Assembly: GCF_000244895.1 (NCBI RefSeq)
Contig: NZ_CM001441.1
Span: forward strand, 1,178,001 to 1,242,000
Length of the DNA stretch: 64,000 bases
Reading direction: 5' to 3'
From: Desulfosporosinus youngiae DSM 17734
GTDB taxonomy: Bacteria > Bacillota > Desulfitobacteriia > Desulfitobacteriales > Desulfitobacteriaceae
The notes under the pieces are model-generated. The model saw only the letters and a program-made list of their open reading frames with translations, was not told where the DNA came from and ran no database searches. The position numbers were made by a program, and so were the translations under genes. Shown here piece after piece: positions 52,937 to 60,551 of the stretch (its first letter is position 1; every line of letters starts with the position of its first letter).

Positions 52937-53776
52937 ATGAGCGACAAGTGTGATCAGAATTGTAACAGCTGCGGTGAAAATTGCTCTGAAAGGAAAGAGA
53001 AGCAAACTGACTTTTCCGCAAAGCTGCACGAAATGAGCAGCATTAAAAAGGTGATTTGTATTGTCAGCGGAAAAGGCGGTGTGGGGAAATCGTTGGTAAC
53101 CTCACTGCTTGCCGTTACAATGAATCGAAGAGGCCATCATACAGCCATTTTGGATGCCGATGTTACCGGGCCGTCTATTCCTAAAGCTTTCGGAATTAAT
53201 CAAAAGGCCTCCGCGAGTAAACAAGGACTGCTTCCCGTTAAAAGCAGAACAAACATCGATATTATGTCGATTAACCTGCTTCTGGAAAATGACACAGACC
53301 CTGTAATCTGGAGGGGGCCGATTATTGCCGGTACAGTCAAGCAGTTTTGGACAGACGTGATATGGCGTGATATTGACTTTATGTTTATCGATATGCCGCC
53401 AGGCACCGGTGACGTACCTCTTACTGTTTTTCAGTCTATAGCTGTAGATGGAATAATTATTGTAACTTCTCCGCAAGAGCTTGTTTCAATGATCGTATCT
53501 AAGGCAGTAAATATGGCGAAAAAGATGAACATACCCATCATCGGATTAGTTGAAAATATGGCGTTTTTTAAGTGCCCTGACTGTGCTAAGGAATATAAGA
53601 TTTTTGGTGACAGCCATATTGAAGAAATAGCTAAGAAGCACCATTTGGGGGTTCTGGCTAAGCTGCCGATTGATCCTCAAATTGCTGCAGCATGCGATCA
53701 AGGTTTGATTGAATCATTCAATAATGATTGGCTTAACTATCTGGCAGGAATTCTCGAAAAAGATGGAGGGAAATAG
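52937..53776 (+). CDS. Mrp/NBP35-type Fe-S carrier ATPase
   Basis: A 279-residue ATPase with Walker A SGKGGVGKS near residue 40 and the C-terminal CPDC pair (FKCPDCAKEY near 215) that bridges an Fe-S cluster in the ApbC/Mrp dimer. An N-terminal cysteine group (CDQNCNSCGENC) resembles that of Nbp35. It is a carrier for delivering clusters to target proteins. ATG 52937 is favoured because AAGGAG lies 10 bases upstream; an ATG 9 bases earlier is too close to that site. Confidence 0.92.
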   Translation: MSDKCDQNCNSCGENCSERKEKQTDFSAKLHEMSSIKKVICIVSGKGGVGKSLVTSLLAVTMNRRGHHTAILDADVTGPSIPKAFGINQKASASKQGLLPVKSRTNIDIMSINLLLENDTDPVIWRGPIIAGTVKQFWTDVIWRDIDFMFIDMPPGTGDVPLTVFQSIAVDGIIIVTSPQELVSMIVSKAVNMAKKMNIPIIGLVENMAFFKCPDCAKEYKIFGDSHIEEIAKKHHLGVLAKLPIDPQIAAACDQGLIESFNNDWLNYLAGILEKDGGK

Positions 53777-53777
53777 T

Positions 53778-53867
53778 TTGAAAGAACCCGGAAATATGAT
53801 CGCATTTAAAAAAGGTCATAACAAAATAAGCCTGCTAAATAGCGGCTTTCAAAAAATTTGTTTGTAA
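53778..53867 (+). pseudogene. 29-codon frame, possibly a gene start cut by the IS110 element
   Basis: TTG at 53778, eight bases after GGAGGG and one base after the mrp stop, opens a 29-residue frame (MKEPGNMIAFKKGHNKISLL...) that ends at 53867, just before the IS110 transposase gene. The good ribosome binding site and coupling suggest the start of an operon gene truncated by the insertion. It may also be a genuine small peptide. Confidence 0.35.
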
Positions 53868-55400
53868 GGTTTTAAGTTGTATTAGGCATATCGGGTATTT
53901 GGTAGCCTAAAGTTTGCAGGTAGCGAATAGCCATTTCCTCAGTGATCTGCGATGCATAAGTTTGTTTTGGTTTGGAGTCGATTTTGTATAGTTCAAAATT
54001 AAACGTCTCACCCTTATCTAGCATATGGTAGATACATTTTAGCAGTGTATGTGCAATAGCAATAATGGCCTTTTTGTGACCTCGACGTTTCTTAATCTGG
54101 TCATATCGGTTTTTGAAATACGGACACTTTTTACTCTTAATTGCAGCATTTGCACATTGAACTAGTAATGGCTTGATATATACACCAGCTCGTGAAATAC
54201 GAACAGATTTCTTCTTGCCAGCACTTTCATTGTTTTGAGGAGTAACTCCAGCCCATGAGCATAGATGCTTGGAGGAATTAAAAACTGCCATATCGCTACC
54301 GATCTCACCGATTATAGCGATGGCAGTAAAAACATCCTTGATACTTGGCAATGATAAAATTATCTCTATTTGTGGCAAATAGGGCTGAGCTAAGCCTAAA
54401 ACAACCCGTTCGATATCAGTTATATGTTTCTCGATGTTCTCAAGATGATGCAGACAAACACGCATTTTATCTGCTTGAGGCTTAGTTAAATTCCCATTGA
54501 TTGATTTTGTAATTGTTTCTGCTTTATCTTGCATTCTTCCGTGTAACATTGATGAAACCTCGAAATCCATATCATCCGGATTATCAAGTATGTGATTAAT
54601 GATTCTCATCGAGCTTACGCCAAAAGTATCAGAAACAACACTAGAAATCATAATATTTGAAACAGTTAGAGAGTTTTGGATGCGGTTTTTCTCGCTTGAC
54701 TTAACATTGATGAGCTTAAACCGATACCGCATTAAATCACGAATTTGACGAATTGGTAAGGGTGGTATAAAGCTACTGGGAACTAAACCGTGCTTATGTA
54801 AATCGCAAAGCCAAATAGAATCTTTCTTATCGGTTTTCTTGCCTCGAATACCTTTAACATACTTTGGATTAGCAACGACAACATCACAGTAATCTTCCAA
54901 AATGTTAAAAACAGGGTGCCAGTACTTGCCTGTAGACTCCATACAGACATGAACGCAAGAGTGAGCTTTCAACCAATCCAAAAGTTGAAGCAAACTCTGG
55001 GTAAAGGTTGAAAATTGCCTCGTTTGGTAATCCGTAACCCCCGATTTGTTAGTAGTACCAACCGTTGCAACAACAAACTTCTTGTGGACATCAATTCCAC
55101 AGCAAATAGGAAAACAATTTTGAGCATAAACACATCCCCGCATAAGTTTATAGTGGATAAAGCAGACATTGACTGTTTGCTACATAATAAACGGGAATTG
55201 TTTATACAAGGATTAGTTTACGTGCTCTATGGCACACTTATTTGTACTTGAAAATAGCAAACGGCACATCTTAAAATGCGGGCAGGGTGCTAAACCCTGG
55301 ACCACTCACCTCCCCGTGCTCTGTAGTGTATCTGCTTATCCAATTGGATTATATCCACTAGGAGACACTTTCATAAATTTTTGTGCCTTGAGCACAGCGA
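53868..55400 (-). mobile_element. IS110-family element inside the Orp-like cluster
   Basis: A full-length IS110-type transposase gene on the minus strand lies between mrp and the second NifX-like gene, both on the plus strand. The family has no conventional inverted repeats, and neither end could be fixed; coordinates are approximate. The long non-coding side (55144 to about 55400) lies upstream of the transposase. Confidence 0.7.
53872..55143 (-). CDS. IS110-family transposase (DEDD)
   Basis: A 423-residue recombinase. The N-terminal DEDD/RuvC-like domain shows CCGIDVHKKFVVATVG, MESTGKYWHPVFN and NPKYVKGIRGKKTDKKDS with its two aspartates. The C-terminal Transposase_20 domain has LSLPSIKDVFTAIAIIGEIG and the catalytic serine region SRAGVYIKPLLVQCAN. 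Length and motifs look intact. IS110 recombinases are guided by a structured bridge RNA from the non-coding end of the element. Confidence 0.94.
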   Translation of the reverse strand: MRGCVYAQNCFPICCGIDVHKKFVVATVGTTNKSGVTDYQTRQFSTFTQSLLQLLDWLKAHSCVHVCMESTGKYWHPVFNILEDYCDVVVANPKYVKGIRGKKTDKKDSIWLCDLHKHGLVPSSFIPPLPIRQIRDLMRYRFKLINVKSSEKNRIQNSLTVSNIMISSVVSDTFGVSSMRIINHILDNPDDMDFEVSSMLHGRMQDKAETITKSINGNLTKPQADKMRVCLHHLENIEKHITDIERVVLGLAQPYLPQIEIILSLPSIKDVFTAIAIIGEIGSDMAVFNSSKHLCSWAGVTPQNNESAGKKKSVRISRAGVYIKPLLVQCANAAIKSKKCPYFKNRYDQIKKRRGHKKAIIAIAHTLLKCIYHMLDKGETFNFELYKIDSKPKQTYASQITEEMAIRYLQTLGYQIPDMPNTT

Positions 55401-55417
55401 AAGGAATGGAACTTAAA
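55144..55417 (-). ncRNA. Non-coding end of the IS110 element, candidate bridge RNA region
   Basis: 274 bases without a credible gene lie upstream of the transposase start. They include a perfect hairpin CAGGGT-GCTAA-ACCCTG (55283-55299). In the IS110 group the bridge RNA is encoded upstream of the recombinase. The location fits, but the target and donor loops were not identified. Confidence 0.4.
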
Positions 55418-55777
55418 ATGAAAATAGCGGTAGCAAGTGATAATGGAATGGTAGCAGAACATTTTGGACATTGTCAGGGTTTTAGTATCTTTGAAATTCA
55501 AAACAATCAAATAGTTGAGAGTGAGACTATCCCAAACCCTGGACATAAGCCCGGCTTTTTACCTAACTTCCTAAACGACTTAGGAGTGAAAGTTATTATT
55601 TCAGGCGGTATGGGTGGCGGTGCTATCCAAATATTTAATGAAAAAGGAATAGAGGTTATAACAGGAGCAAACGGACTTTCGAAGGTTGCCGCAGAACTAT
55701 ATTCACAGGGCAAACTTAAAACCACGGGCTCTGTTTGCCAAGAACATCAGCACCAGGGAGAATGTGGTGGACATTGA
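55418..55777 (+). CDS. NifX/NafY-like dinitrogenase cofactor-family protein (second)
   Basis: A 119-residue protein with the family start MKIAVASDNGMVAEHFGHCQGF, GGMGGGAIQIFNEKGIEVI near 70 and a histidine/cysteine-rich tail (CQEHQHQGECGGH) suited to metal binding. ATG 55418 follows AAAGGA; the frame runs further upstream through the IS110 end without a credible start. It is separated from the rest of the Orp-like operon by the IS110 element, so its expression may now depend on readthrough or an IS-borne promoter. Confidence 0.9.
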   Translation: MKIAVASDNGMVAEHFGHCQGFSIFEIQNNQIVESETIPNPGHKPGFLPNFLNDLGVKVIISGGMGGGAIQIFNEKGIEVITGANGLSKVAAELYSQGKLKTTGSVCQEHQHQGECGGH

Positions 55778-55819
55778 TTTTTACGTTGAGATTTAAACCT
55801 AAAAGATGTTGAGTAAATC

Positions 55820-55860
55820 TAAGCCTCCTTGATAATACTATTGTATTAAGGAGGCTTTTT
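55820..55860 (+). terminator. Hairpin that is terminator-like and also buries the next RBS
   Basis: AAGCCTCCTT (55821-55830) pairs with AAGGAGGCTT (55848-55857), with more pairing inside, followed by a T-run. The AAGGAGG in the second arm is nine bases before the ATG at 55864, so the structure covers the ribosome binding site of that gene. Confidence 0.75.
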
Positions 55861-55863
55861 ATA

Positions 55864-56316
55864 ATGCGGGATCGATTCTACTATGGTTTTTTTGCAGGAT
55901 TAATCGCGGGTATTCCTATGGTATTGTTCAACCTCTTCTCTTACTACGTTTTGGACTTTGCCCAAATGAGACTTTTGGATTGGATGTCAATCATCTTGTA
56001 TGGCCGATTACCTTTGAATGCATTTGATTCTATCTTGGCCCAAGTGGTTCATTTTGGATTTCTGGGTTTTTTAGGAATTGCCTTTGCATATTATGTTCCG
56101 TTAGTTAGAAGCAGGCATTACCTTTTCAAGGGGTGGGTATTTTCATTAAGTGTATTTAGTTTACTATACGCTACTACATTGTTTTTTCAAGTTCCGGGGT
56201 TGGAAATGATTCAGCCCTATACTGTAGCCTCAAATTTAATATCAAGTACCATTTTCGGTTTAACGCTCGCAGAAGCGGCGAAGAGGATAGTGAGTACTGA
56301 ACCCCGTTCACAATAG
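55864..56316 (+). CDS. Membrane protein of unknown function, four transmembrane segments
   Basis: A 150-residue hydrophobic protein with segments at about 9-30, 55-80, 90-112 and 122-140. It starts RDRFYYGFFAGLIAGIPM, somewhat like YqhR-type Bacillus membrane proteins, but no firm family was recognised. Its ribosome binding site AAGGAGG lies in the descending arm of the preceding hairpin, so translation is probably limited unless that hairpin opens. Confidence 0.75.
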   Translation: MRDRFYYGFFAGLIAGIPMVLFNLFSYYVLDFAQMRLLDWMSIILYGRLPLNAFDSILAQVVHFGFLGFLGIAFAYYVPLVRSRHYLFKGWVFSLSVFSLLYATTLFFQVPGLEMIQPYTVASNLISSTIFGLTLAEAAKRIVSTEPRSQ

Positions 56317-56336
56317 CTGTAAACTAAAAAACTGTG

Positions 56337-56399
56337 CTCCCAGCATTCACAACAATAGTATTGTAGGAATAATATGGATTGTGAGGAAAGGGCTGGGAG
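56337..56399 (+). promoter_or_regulatory. Hairpin masking the RBS of the protease-like gene
   Basis: CTCCCAGC (56337-56344) pairs with GCTGGGAG (56392-56399), TCACAA (56347-56352) with TTGTGA (56379-56384), and CAAT/ATTG sit inside. The right arm contains the GGGAGG that precedes the TTG start at 56409. Confidence 0.55.
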
Positions 56400-56408
56400 G
56401 GGTCTGGT

Positions 56409-57176
56409 TTGAAAGCAGAGGAACGGGTTTGTTTTATCCAACGTTTAGAAGAACTAAGGGAATCTAAAGTCTTAGTCTATTTTTCTTATACACCGTTAGA
56501 TGACTCTATCTTAGTCCCTTTGTATGAACAGTTAAAAGAAATTGGGCATACTAAAAAAATCGATTTAGTTTTACACAGTTACGGGGGGGCAGTTGATACA
56601 CCTTATAAAGTTGTAATGCTAATCCGAGAATTTTGTGAAGAATTCGCCGTAATTGTTCCTTTCGTCGCCAAATCAGCAGCTTCAATGCTTGTTCTGGGAG
56701 CAGATGAAGTTGTGATGGGACCGATCTCTGAACTTGGCCCGATTGATCCTTTGGTCAAGCATCCTGTCTATAAAGATGTCTTAGTACCAGTGCAAGCTTT
56801 TTGGCACTGTTTGGATTTTTTTCAACAATTAATCGTTAATAGTTCGAATTCTGAAGTCGCTACCATTATTGCTGCTCCAATGATCGGTAAGCTTGATCCT
56901 TGGCTTATCGGAGATTACGAAAAAACTATAAAAGCATCCCGGCAATATGCCGAAACATTATTATCCCGCTATATGCTGAAAAATGCCCCGGAAAAGGTTC
57001 CCATCGTGACCCATGCTTTAACAGAGGGATATTACTCCCACGGATATCCTATTGGAAGGCGGGAAGCCAAAGAACTAGGGATTAAGGTAACTGAAGCTCA
57101 TGGAGAACTCTGGGATATTATTTGGAATCTGTATCTTGGCTATGAAAAGCTCTTTAAGGATAAGGAAAATGAATGA
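56409..57176 (+). CDS. ClpP-class serine protease, SDH_sah type
   Basis: A 255-residue protein of the SDH_sah (serine dehydrogenase proteinase)/SppA-like group. It has LHSYGGAVDTPYKVVMLIRE near residue 57, KSAASMLVLGADEVVMG with the probable nucleophile serine near 92, and GPIDPLVK near 112. There is no signal peptide, so it is cytoplasmic or peripherally membrane-bound. TTG start after GGGAGGGG. Function in this organism unknown. Confidence 0.85.
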   Translation: MKAEERVCFIQRLEELRESKVLVYFSYTPLDDSILVPLYEQLKEIGHTKKIDLVLHSYGGAVDTPYKVVMLIREFCEEFAVIVPFVAKSAASMLVLGADEVVMGPISELGPIDPLVKHPVYKDVLVPVQAFWHCLDFFQQLIVNSSNSEVATIIAAPMIGKLDPWLIGDYEKTIKASRQYAETLLSRYMLKNAPEKVPIVTHALTEGYYSHGYPIGRREAKELGIKVTEAHGELWDIIWNLYLGYEKLFKDKENE

Positions 57177-57184
57177 AAAAGACT

Positions 57185-57229
57185 CGCCGTCCATGGCTAC
57201 TTAAGATAGGCAGCAATCCATGGCCGGCG
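57185..57229 (+). terminator. Stem-loop after the protease-like gene
   Basis: CGCCG-T-CCATGG pairs with CCATGG-C-CGGCG with one mismatch. No T-run follows, so termination is uncertain. Confidence 0.45.
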
Positions 57230-57373
57230 GATGTCAGCTAAGTTTTCTTCAGTTTCCATTGATAACATATTGCACGTTGTCTATTAATAATGTAGGATAA
57301 ACATAATGTTTGTTCTACTATTTGATATCAGACAATGAGTAGATACTACTTTTATTAATGGAGGTGGCCGAAT

Positions 57374-57580
57374 ATGCTTACAACGTTTGGAATGATAACT
57401 CCTATGACTGCAGGGATTGTTCTTGTTATTGCTTTGGTGATTTTTGGTCCTGGTAAACTGCCTGATTTAGGAAAGGCGCTTGGAAAAGGGATCAAAGAAT
57501 TTAAATCTGCCACTGACGGCGATGAAAAAGAAGTAAAAGAAGTCAAGGAAGTAAAGACTGTAAAAATTGAAAAGGAATAA
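57374..57580 (+). CDS. tatA: Twin-arginine translocase subunit TatA (second copy)
   Basis: A 68-residue TatA with an N-terminal membrane helix, the hinge [10 protein letters not shown] near residue 24, a glycine/lysine amphipathic helix and a Lys/Glu/Val repeat tail. Shorter and more typical of TatA than the copy beside tatC. It stands alone with RBS GGAGGTGG and its own terminator. It may supply the pore-forming pool for the TatC encoded at 22.3 kb. Confidence 0.9.
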   Translation: MLTTFGMITPMTAGIVLVIALVIFGPGKLPDLGKALGKGIKEFKSATDGDEKEVKEVKEVKTVKIEKE

Positions 57581-57595
57581 TTGAGACAGATAAAA

Positions 57596-57623
57596 GGCGG
57601 AGCTTGTCAGGCTCCGTCTTTTT
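57596..57623 (+). terminator. Rho-independent terminator after tatA
   Basis: GGCGGAGC (57596-57603) pairs with GCTCCGTC (57611-57618; one G:U) and a T-run follows. Confidence 0.85.
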
Positions 57624-57757
57624 ACCATGTAAGCAGGTATGATTTTTAATTTAAGTTGAATGGATTATTTTGGAAATGGAAACTATACTTATTAATGGAA
57701 ACTATGCTTATTTATAGAAGTGGTTCCTGATATGCAGTTTAAAGGAGAGGTAAGCCT

Positions 57758-58828
57758 ATGAAAACTTCGGATGTCAAGTCGTCAAATAGCGCGATGTTGA
57801 TCTATCAATTTATCACGCAAGTCTTTCCTCTTGTAAAACAAGAATTGGAGAGGTGGAAAGAAAAGGCTAGGCAGGCACCTGATGCACGATTAAGTCAGCA
57901 AGCCTTGGACAGTATTCGCCTGAAAGCATTTCACTGCCAGGGGGGAAGTATTTATGCGCTTTATCCAGGAATAAATAGGTTATCAACTATTCGCTTCATA
58001 GTTGCTTATCAAACTATGAGCGACTACCTTGATAACTTAGTAGATAGCCTTGAAGTAGAGGATGAAAAAGCATTCCGGCAATTGCATTTAGCTATGCAAG
58101 AGGCCTTAAATCCTGAGGCAGATCCTTCAGATTACTATCTATACTATCCTTATCGGGAAGATGGCGGATACCTCGAGAGCTTGGTTAAAACCTGCCAAGA
58201 GAGTATTCGTAAGCTACCCTCATACACAATTGTTCAAGAAGAAGCCGTTAAGTTTGCCGAACTTTATTCTCACTTACAAACTTACAAACATTTAGCAATC
58301 GGGACACGTGAATCAAAAATGTTGGAATGGCTTAAACCCTACATATCCGTTGATTCTGAGATAACAGCCTGGGAATTTTCAGCTGCAACCGGATCGACTC
58401 TGGGGATTTTTTGTTTGTATAGCGCAGCTTTCGATCCCGAACTGACGATAAAACAAGCAAAAAAGATCGGGCAAACCTATTTCCCTTGGATATGTGGTCT
58501 TCATATTTTGTTGGATTATTTCATCGATCTACGCGAAGATCATGAGACGAATCAGTTGAATTTCGTGGCTTATTATGACAATACGAAGGTGATCTATGAG
58601 CGACTTAACCTATTTGTCCAAAAGTCTCTAGATCAAGCAAAGCTGTTACAATATCCCAAGTTTCATCAAGTCGTGGTTAAAGGACTTCTAGCCATGTATT
58701 TGTCCGATGAAAAGAGTATGAACGAGGATATTCAAGCAATAGTCAAAAAGCTTTTAAAGAATAGCAGTCTAGGGGTTTATTTGCTCTATTGGCTATGTCG
58801 CAAGTTACGCAAAGGTAACATTATTTGA
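57758..58828 (+). CDS. DUF2600/YtpB-like terpene synthase
   Basis: A 356-residue all-alpha protein of the YtpB family (tetraprenyl-beta-curcumene synthase in Bacillus). FHCQGGSIYALYPG near residue 65 and the Asp motif TMSDYLDNLVDS near 95 match, and HILLDYFIDLREDHE near 255 is the second acidic motif. Bacillus YtpB cyclises heptaprenyl diphosphate to a C35 terpene. The convergent neighbour is a prenyl diphosphate synthase that could provide the substrate. The product here is not known. RBS AAAGGAGAGG. Confidence 0.88.
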   Translation: MKTSDVKSSNSAMLIYQFITQVFPLVKQELERWKEKARQAPDARLSQQALDSIRLKAFHCQGGSIYALYPGINRLSTIRFIVAYQTMSDYLDNLVDSLEVEDEKAFRQLHLAMQEALNPEADPSDYYLYYPYREDGGYLESLVKTCQESIRKLPSYTIVQEEAVKFAELYSHLQTYKHLAIGTRESKMLEWLKPYISVDSEITAWEFSAATGSTLGIFCLYSAAFDPELTIKQAKKIGQTYFPWICGLHILLDYFIDLREDHETNQLNFVAYYDNTKVIYERLNLFVQKSLDQAKLLQYPKFHQVVVKGLLAMYLSDEKSMNEDIQAIVKKLLKNSSLGVYLLYWLCRKLRKGNII

Positions 58829-58839
58829 CCAGGTAAACA

Positions 58840-58890
58840 AAAGGGATCAATTATGCCCTATCTGATGCTTAGACCATAATTGATCCCTTT
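58840..58890. terminator. Bidirectional terminator
   Basis: AAAGGGATCAATTATG (58840-58855) and its exact complement (58875-58890) flank a 19-base loop. The A/T ends suit termination of both convergent genes. Confidence 0.85.
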
Positions 58891-58899
58891 GTGGGTGCT

Positions 58900-59892
58900 T
58901 TAGGCTTTACGGTGCAGGATTGAATCAGCCATGTTTAATAAAGTGGTTTTATATTGGCTGGAAGGAATTCTGTCCAAGCTTGCTTTAGCATTATTGATAC
59001 ATTGAGTGGCAGTCAGGTAAGCTTCTTCAATGCACCCGGTACTGATAAGAGCCGCTTTGATGCTAAGAGCGCCTTGATGAGTAATATTACGGGTTCTCAT
59101 AATTTCCCTAAACCAGCCTCCATAAATTGGCTTGTCCAAAAGATAAAGCATTGGGAGTGTTATATTTCCATTAGCAAGATCAGAGCCGACCGGTTTACCA
59201 AGTGATTCCTCATCCCCATTAATATCCAATATGTCATCGGTAATTTGATAGGCATAGCCAAGGTTTAATCCGTATTCCCGCATCAGGGTTAATTCTTCCG
59301 GCGCTGCACCGGCAAGGATGGCACCGGATTGGCAGCACGCCGCCAGCAGAATTCCTGTTTTATTGGCAATCCTGCTAAAATAGCTGTGCGTATCAACTGA
59401 ATTAGAGAATTGATCATCCGATTGATGTACTTCCCCGTGACACATAGCCTGGATTGCATCAACCAGGTAGGTCATACTGGCTAATAGTTGTTGTTTAGAA
59501 AGGATATTAAAGGCTTCGGCGAATAGGTAGTCTCCAGTTAGGATTGCTGCATGGTTACCATATTGGGACACTATGGTTGGTTTTCCGCGCCGGGTTGCGG
59601 ACTCGTCAATAACATCATCATGAATCAGGGAGGCCATATGAATGAGTTCTGACGCTACAGCGGCTTGAATCATCAAGGGGTTTAAGGGGGCAAAGCACAT
59701 CCCGCTATAAAGGGTGAGGAGCGGCCGAATCCTTTTACCGCCGGATTCCAGCAAACTGATGCAGGTTTCCCGAATAAGGCCATCAGACTTTTGGAGTACA
59801 GTTTGCAACTGATCTTCAACAAAGAGCAATTCTGTAAATGGAAGTTTAGGAATAGACGTGTCATTGGTGATATATTGTTCCTGTATACTCAT
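58900..59892 (-). CDS. Polyprenyl diphosphate synthase (second)
   Basis: A 330-residue trans-prenyl synthase with GGKRIRPLLTL near residue 51, LIHDDVIDESATRRGKPT near 90 and ITDDILDINGDEESLGKP near 217, i.e. both magnesium-binding aspartate motifs. It is a paralog of the enzyme encoded at 23450. Convergence with the YtpB-like gene and the shared terminator suggest it makes the substrate of that terpene synthase or another C30-C40 chain. Chain length cannot be read reliably. Confidence 0.92.
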   Translation of the reverse strand: MSIQEQYITNDTSIPKLPFTELLFVEDQLQTVLQKSDGLIRETCISLLESGGKRIRPLLTLYSGMCFAPLNPLMIQAAVASELIHMASLIHDDVIDESATRRGKPTIVSQYGNHAAILTGDYLFAEAFNILSKQQLLASMTYLVDAIQAMCHGEVHQSDDQFSNSVDTHSYFSRIANKTGILLAACCQSGAILAGAAPEELTLMREYGLNLGYAYQITDDILDINGDEESLGKPVGSDLANGNITLPMLYLLDKPIYGGWFREIMRTRNITHQGALSIKAALISTGCIEEAYLTATQCINNAKASLDRIPSSQYKTTLLNMADSILHRKA

Positions 59893-60109
59893 TGCATCCG
59901 CCTCTGTTTCTCTTAAAATAGTAAAAGTGTTTATATTATGCCTGAAAGAGAAGGATAGGATACCTGAATCTACAAAATACTTCCAACCTTGTTCCTTAAT
60001 AGACTTAATGATAAGTCCTTAACATGACTAATATTAATTCTATGGGGGAATCTAAAAATGTTTGAACTAAATATAAAATAAACGCTAACCAACTAAGGAG
60101 GTAAATTCG

Positions 60110-60328
60110 ATGACTAATGAAAATAATAAAGAACACGCATCACAATTGAATCGCCAGCCCTGGGAACCGGCAGGAGTTGTAAGTGTGGCAAATGATGATC
60201 AAACTCCCAAGTACGGTGATGACGGCGGTAAAAATGCTAAGGGAGGCAGGCTTACTTTAGAGGTTAAAGAAGTGTTTCATAATAAGGGTATCATGCAAAG
60301 CCTTAATACTCCTAAGTCCAAGCAGTGA
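60110..60328 (+). CDS. Small hydrophilic protein of unknown function, 72 residues
   Basis: A polar, low-complexity-like 72-residue product (DDQTPKYGDDGGKNAKGGR in the middle) without hydrophobic core, possibly disordered. The start is supported by AAGGAGG eight bases upstream. No family recognised. It is monocistronic, followed by a strong terminator-like hairpin. Confidence 0.65.
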   Translation: MTNENNKEHASQLNRQPWEPAGVVSVANDDQTPKYGDDGGKNAKGGRLTLEVKEVFHNKGIMQSLNTPKSKQ

Positions 60329-60356
60329 CGTTCAAGCGCCATTAATATGGATAATA

Positions 60357-60397
60357 ACTCCGGCTCATGTCTTGATCCTATGGACATGAGCCGGAGT
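60357..60397 (+). terminator. Perfect 15-bp hairpin after the small hydrophilic gene
   Basis: ACTCCGGCTCATGTC (60357-60371) is exactly complementary to 60383-60397 around an 11-base loop. Only an A/T-mixed tail follows. Confidence 0.65.
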
Positions 60398-60431
60398 ATA
60401 AATAATTATTCCGATGGTCTGAGGTGAAACT

Positions 60432-60551
60432 ATGTTTAAATCAAGGGTATGGCAAGATCTAATCAAACCAACAATCTGGGCATATGTTATAGCGTGTATG
60501 ATTCCGGCTAGTATCGCGGTTACTTATTATCTGTATGATCGTTTTTTTTGA
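60432..60551 (+). CDS. Possible 39-residue single-span membrane protein
   Basis: ATG at 60432 follows GAGGTGA. The product has a short basic N-terminus (MFKSRVWQDLIK), a hydrophobic helix (IWAYVIACMIPASIAVTYYL) and ends YDRFF. It overlaps the 3' end of the convergent MFS gene by 32 bases, which lowers confidence. Confidence 0.4.
   Translation: MFKSRVWQDLIKPTIWAYVIACMIPASIAVTYYLYDRFF

Noticed and set aside
55229-55417. N-terminal extension of the second NifX-like protein
   Set aside because: The upstream frame runs through the IS110 end and does not fit the family N-terminus; ATG 55418 with AAAGGA fits.
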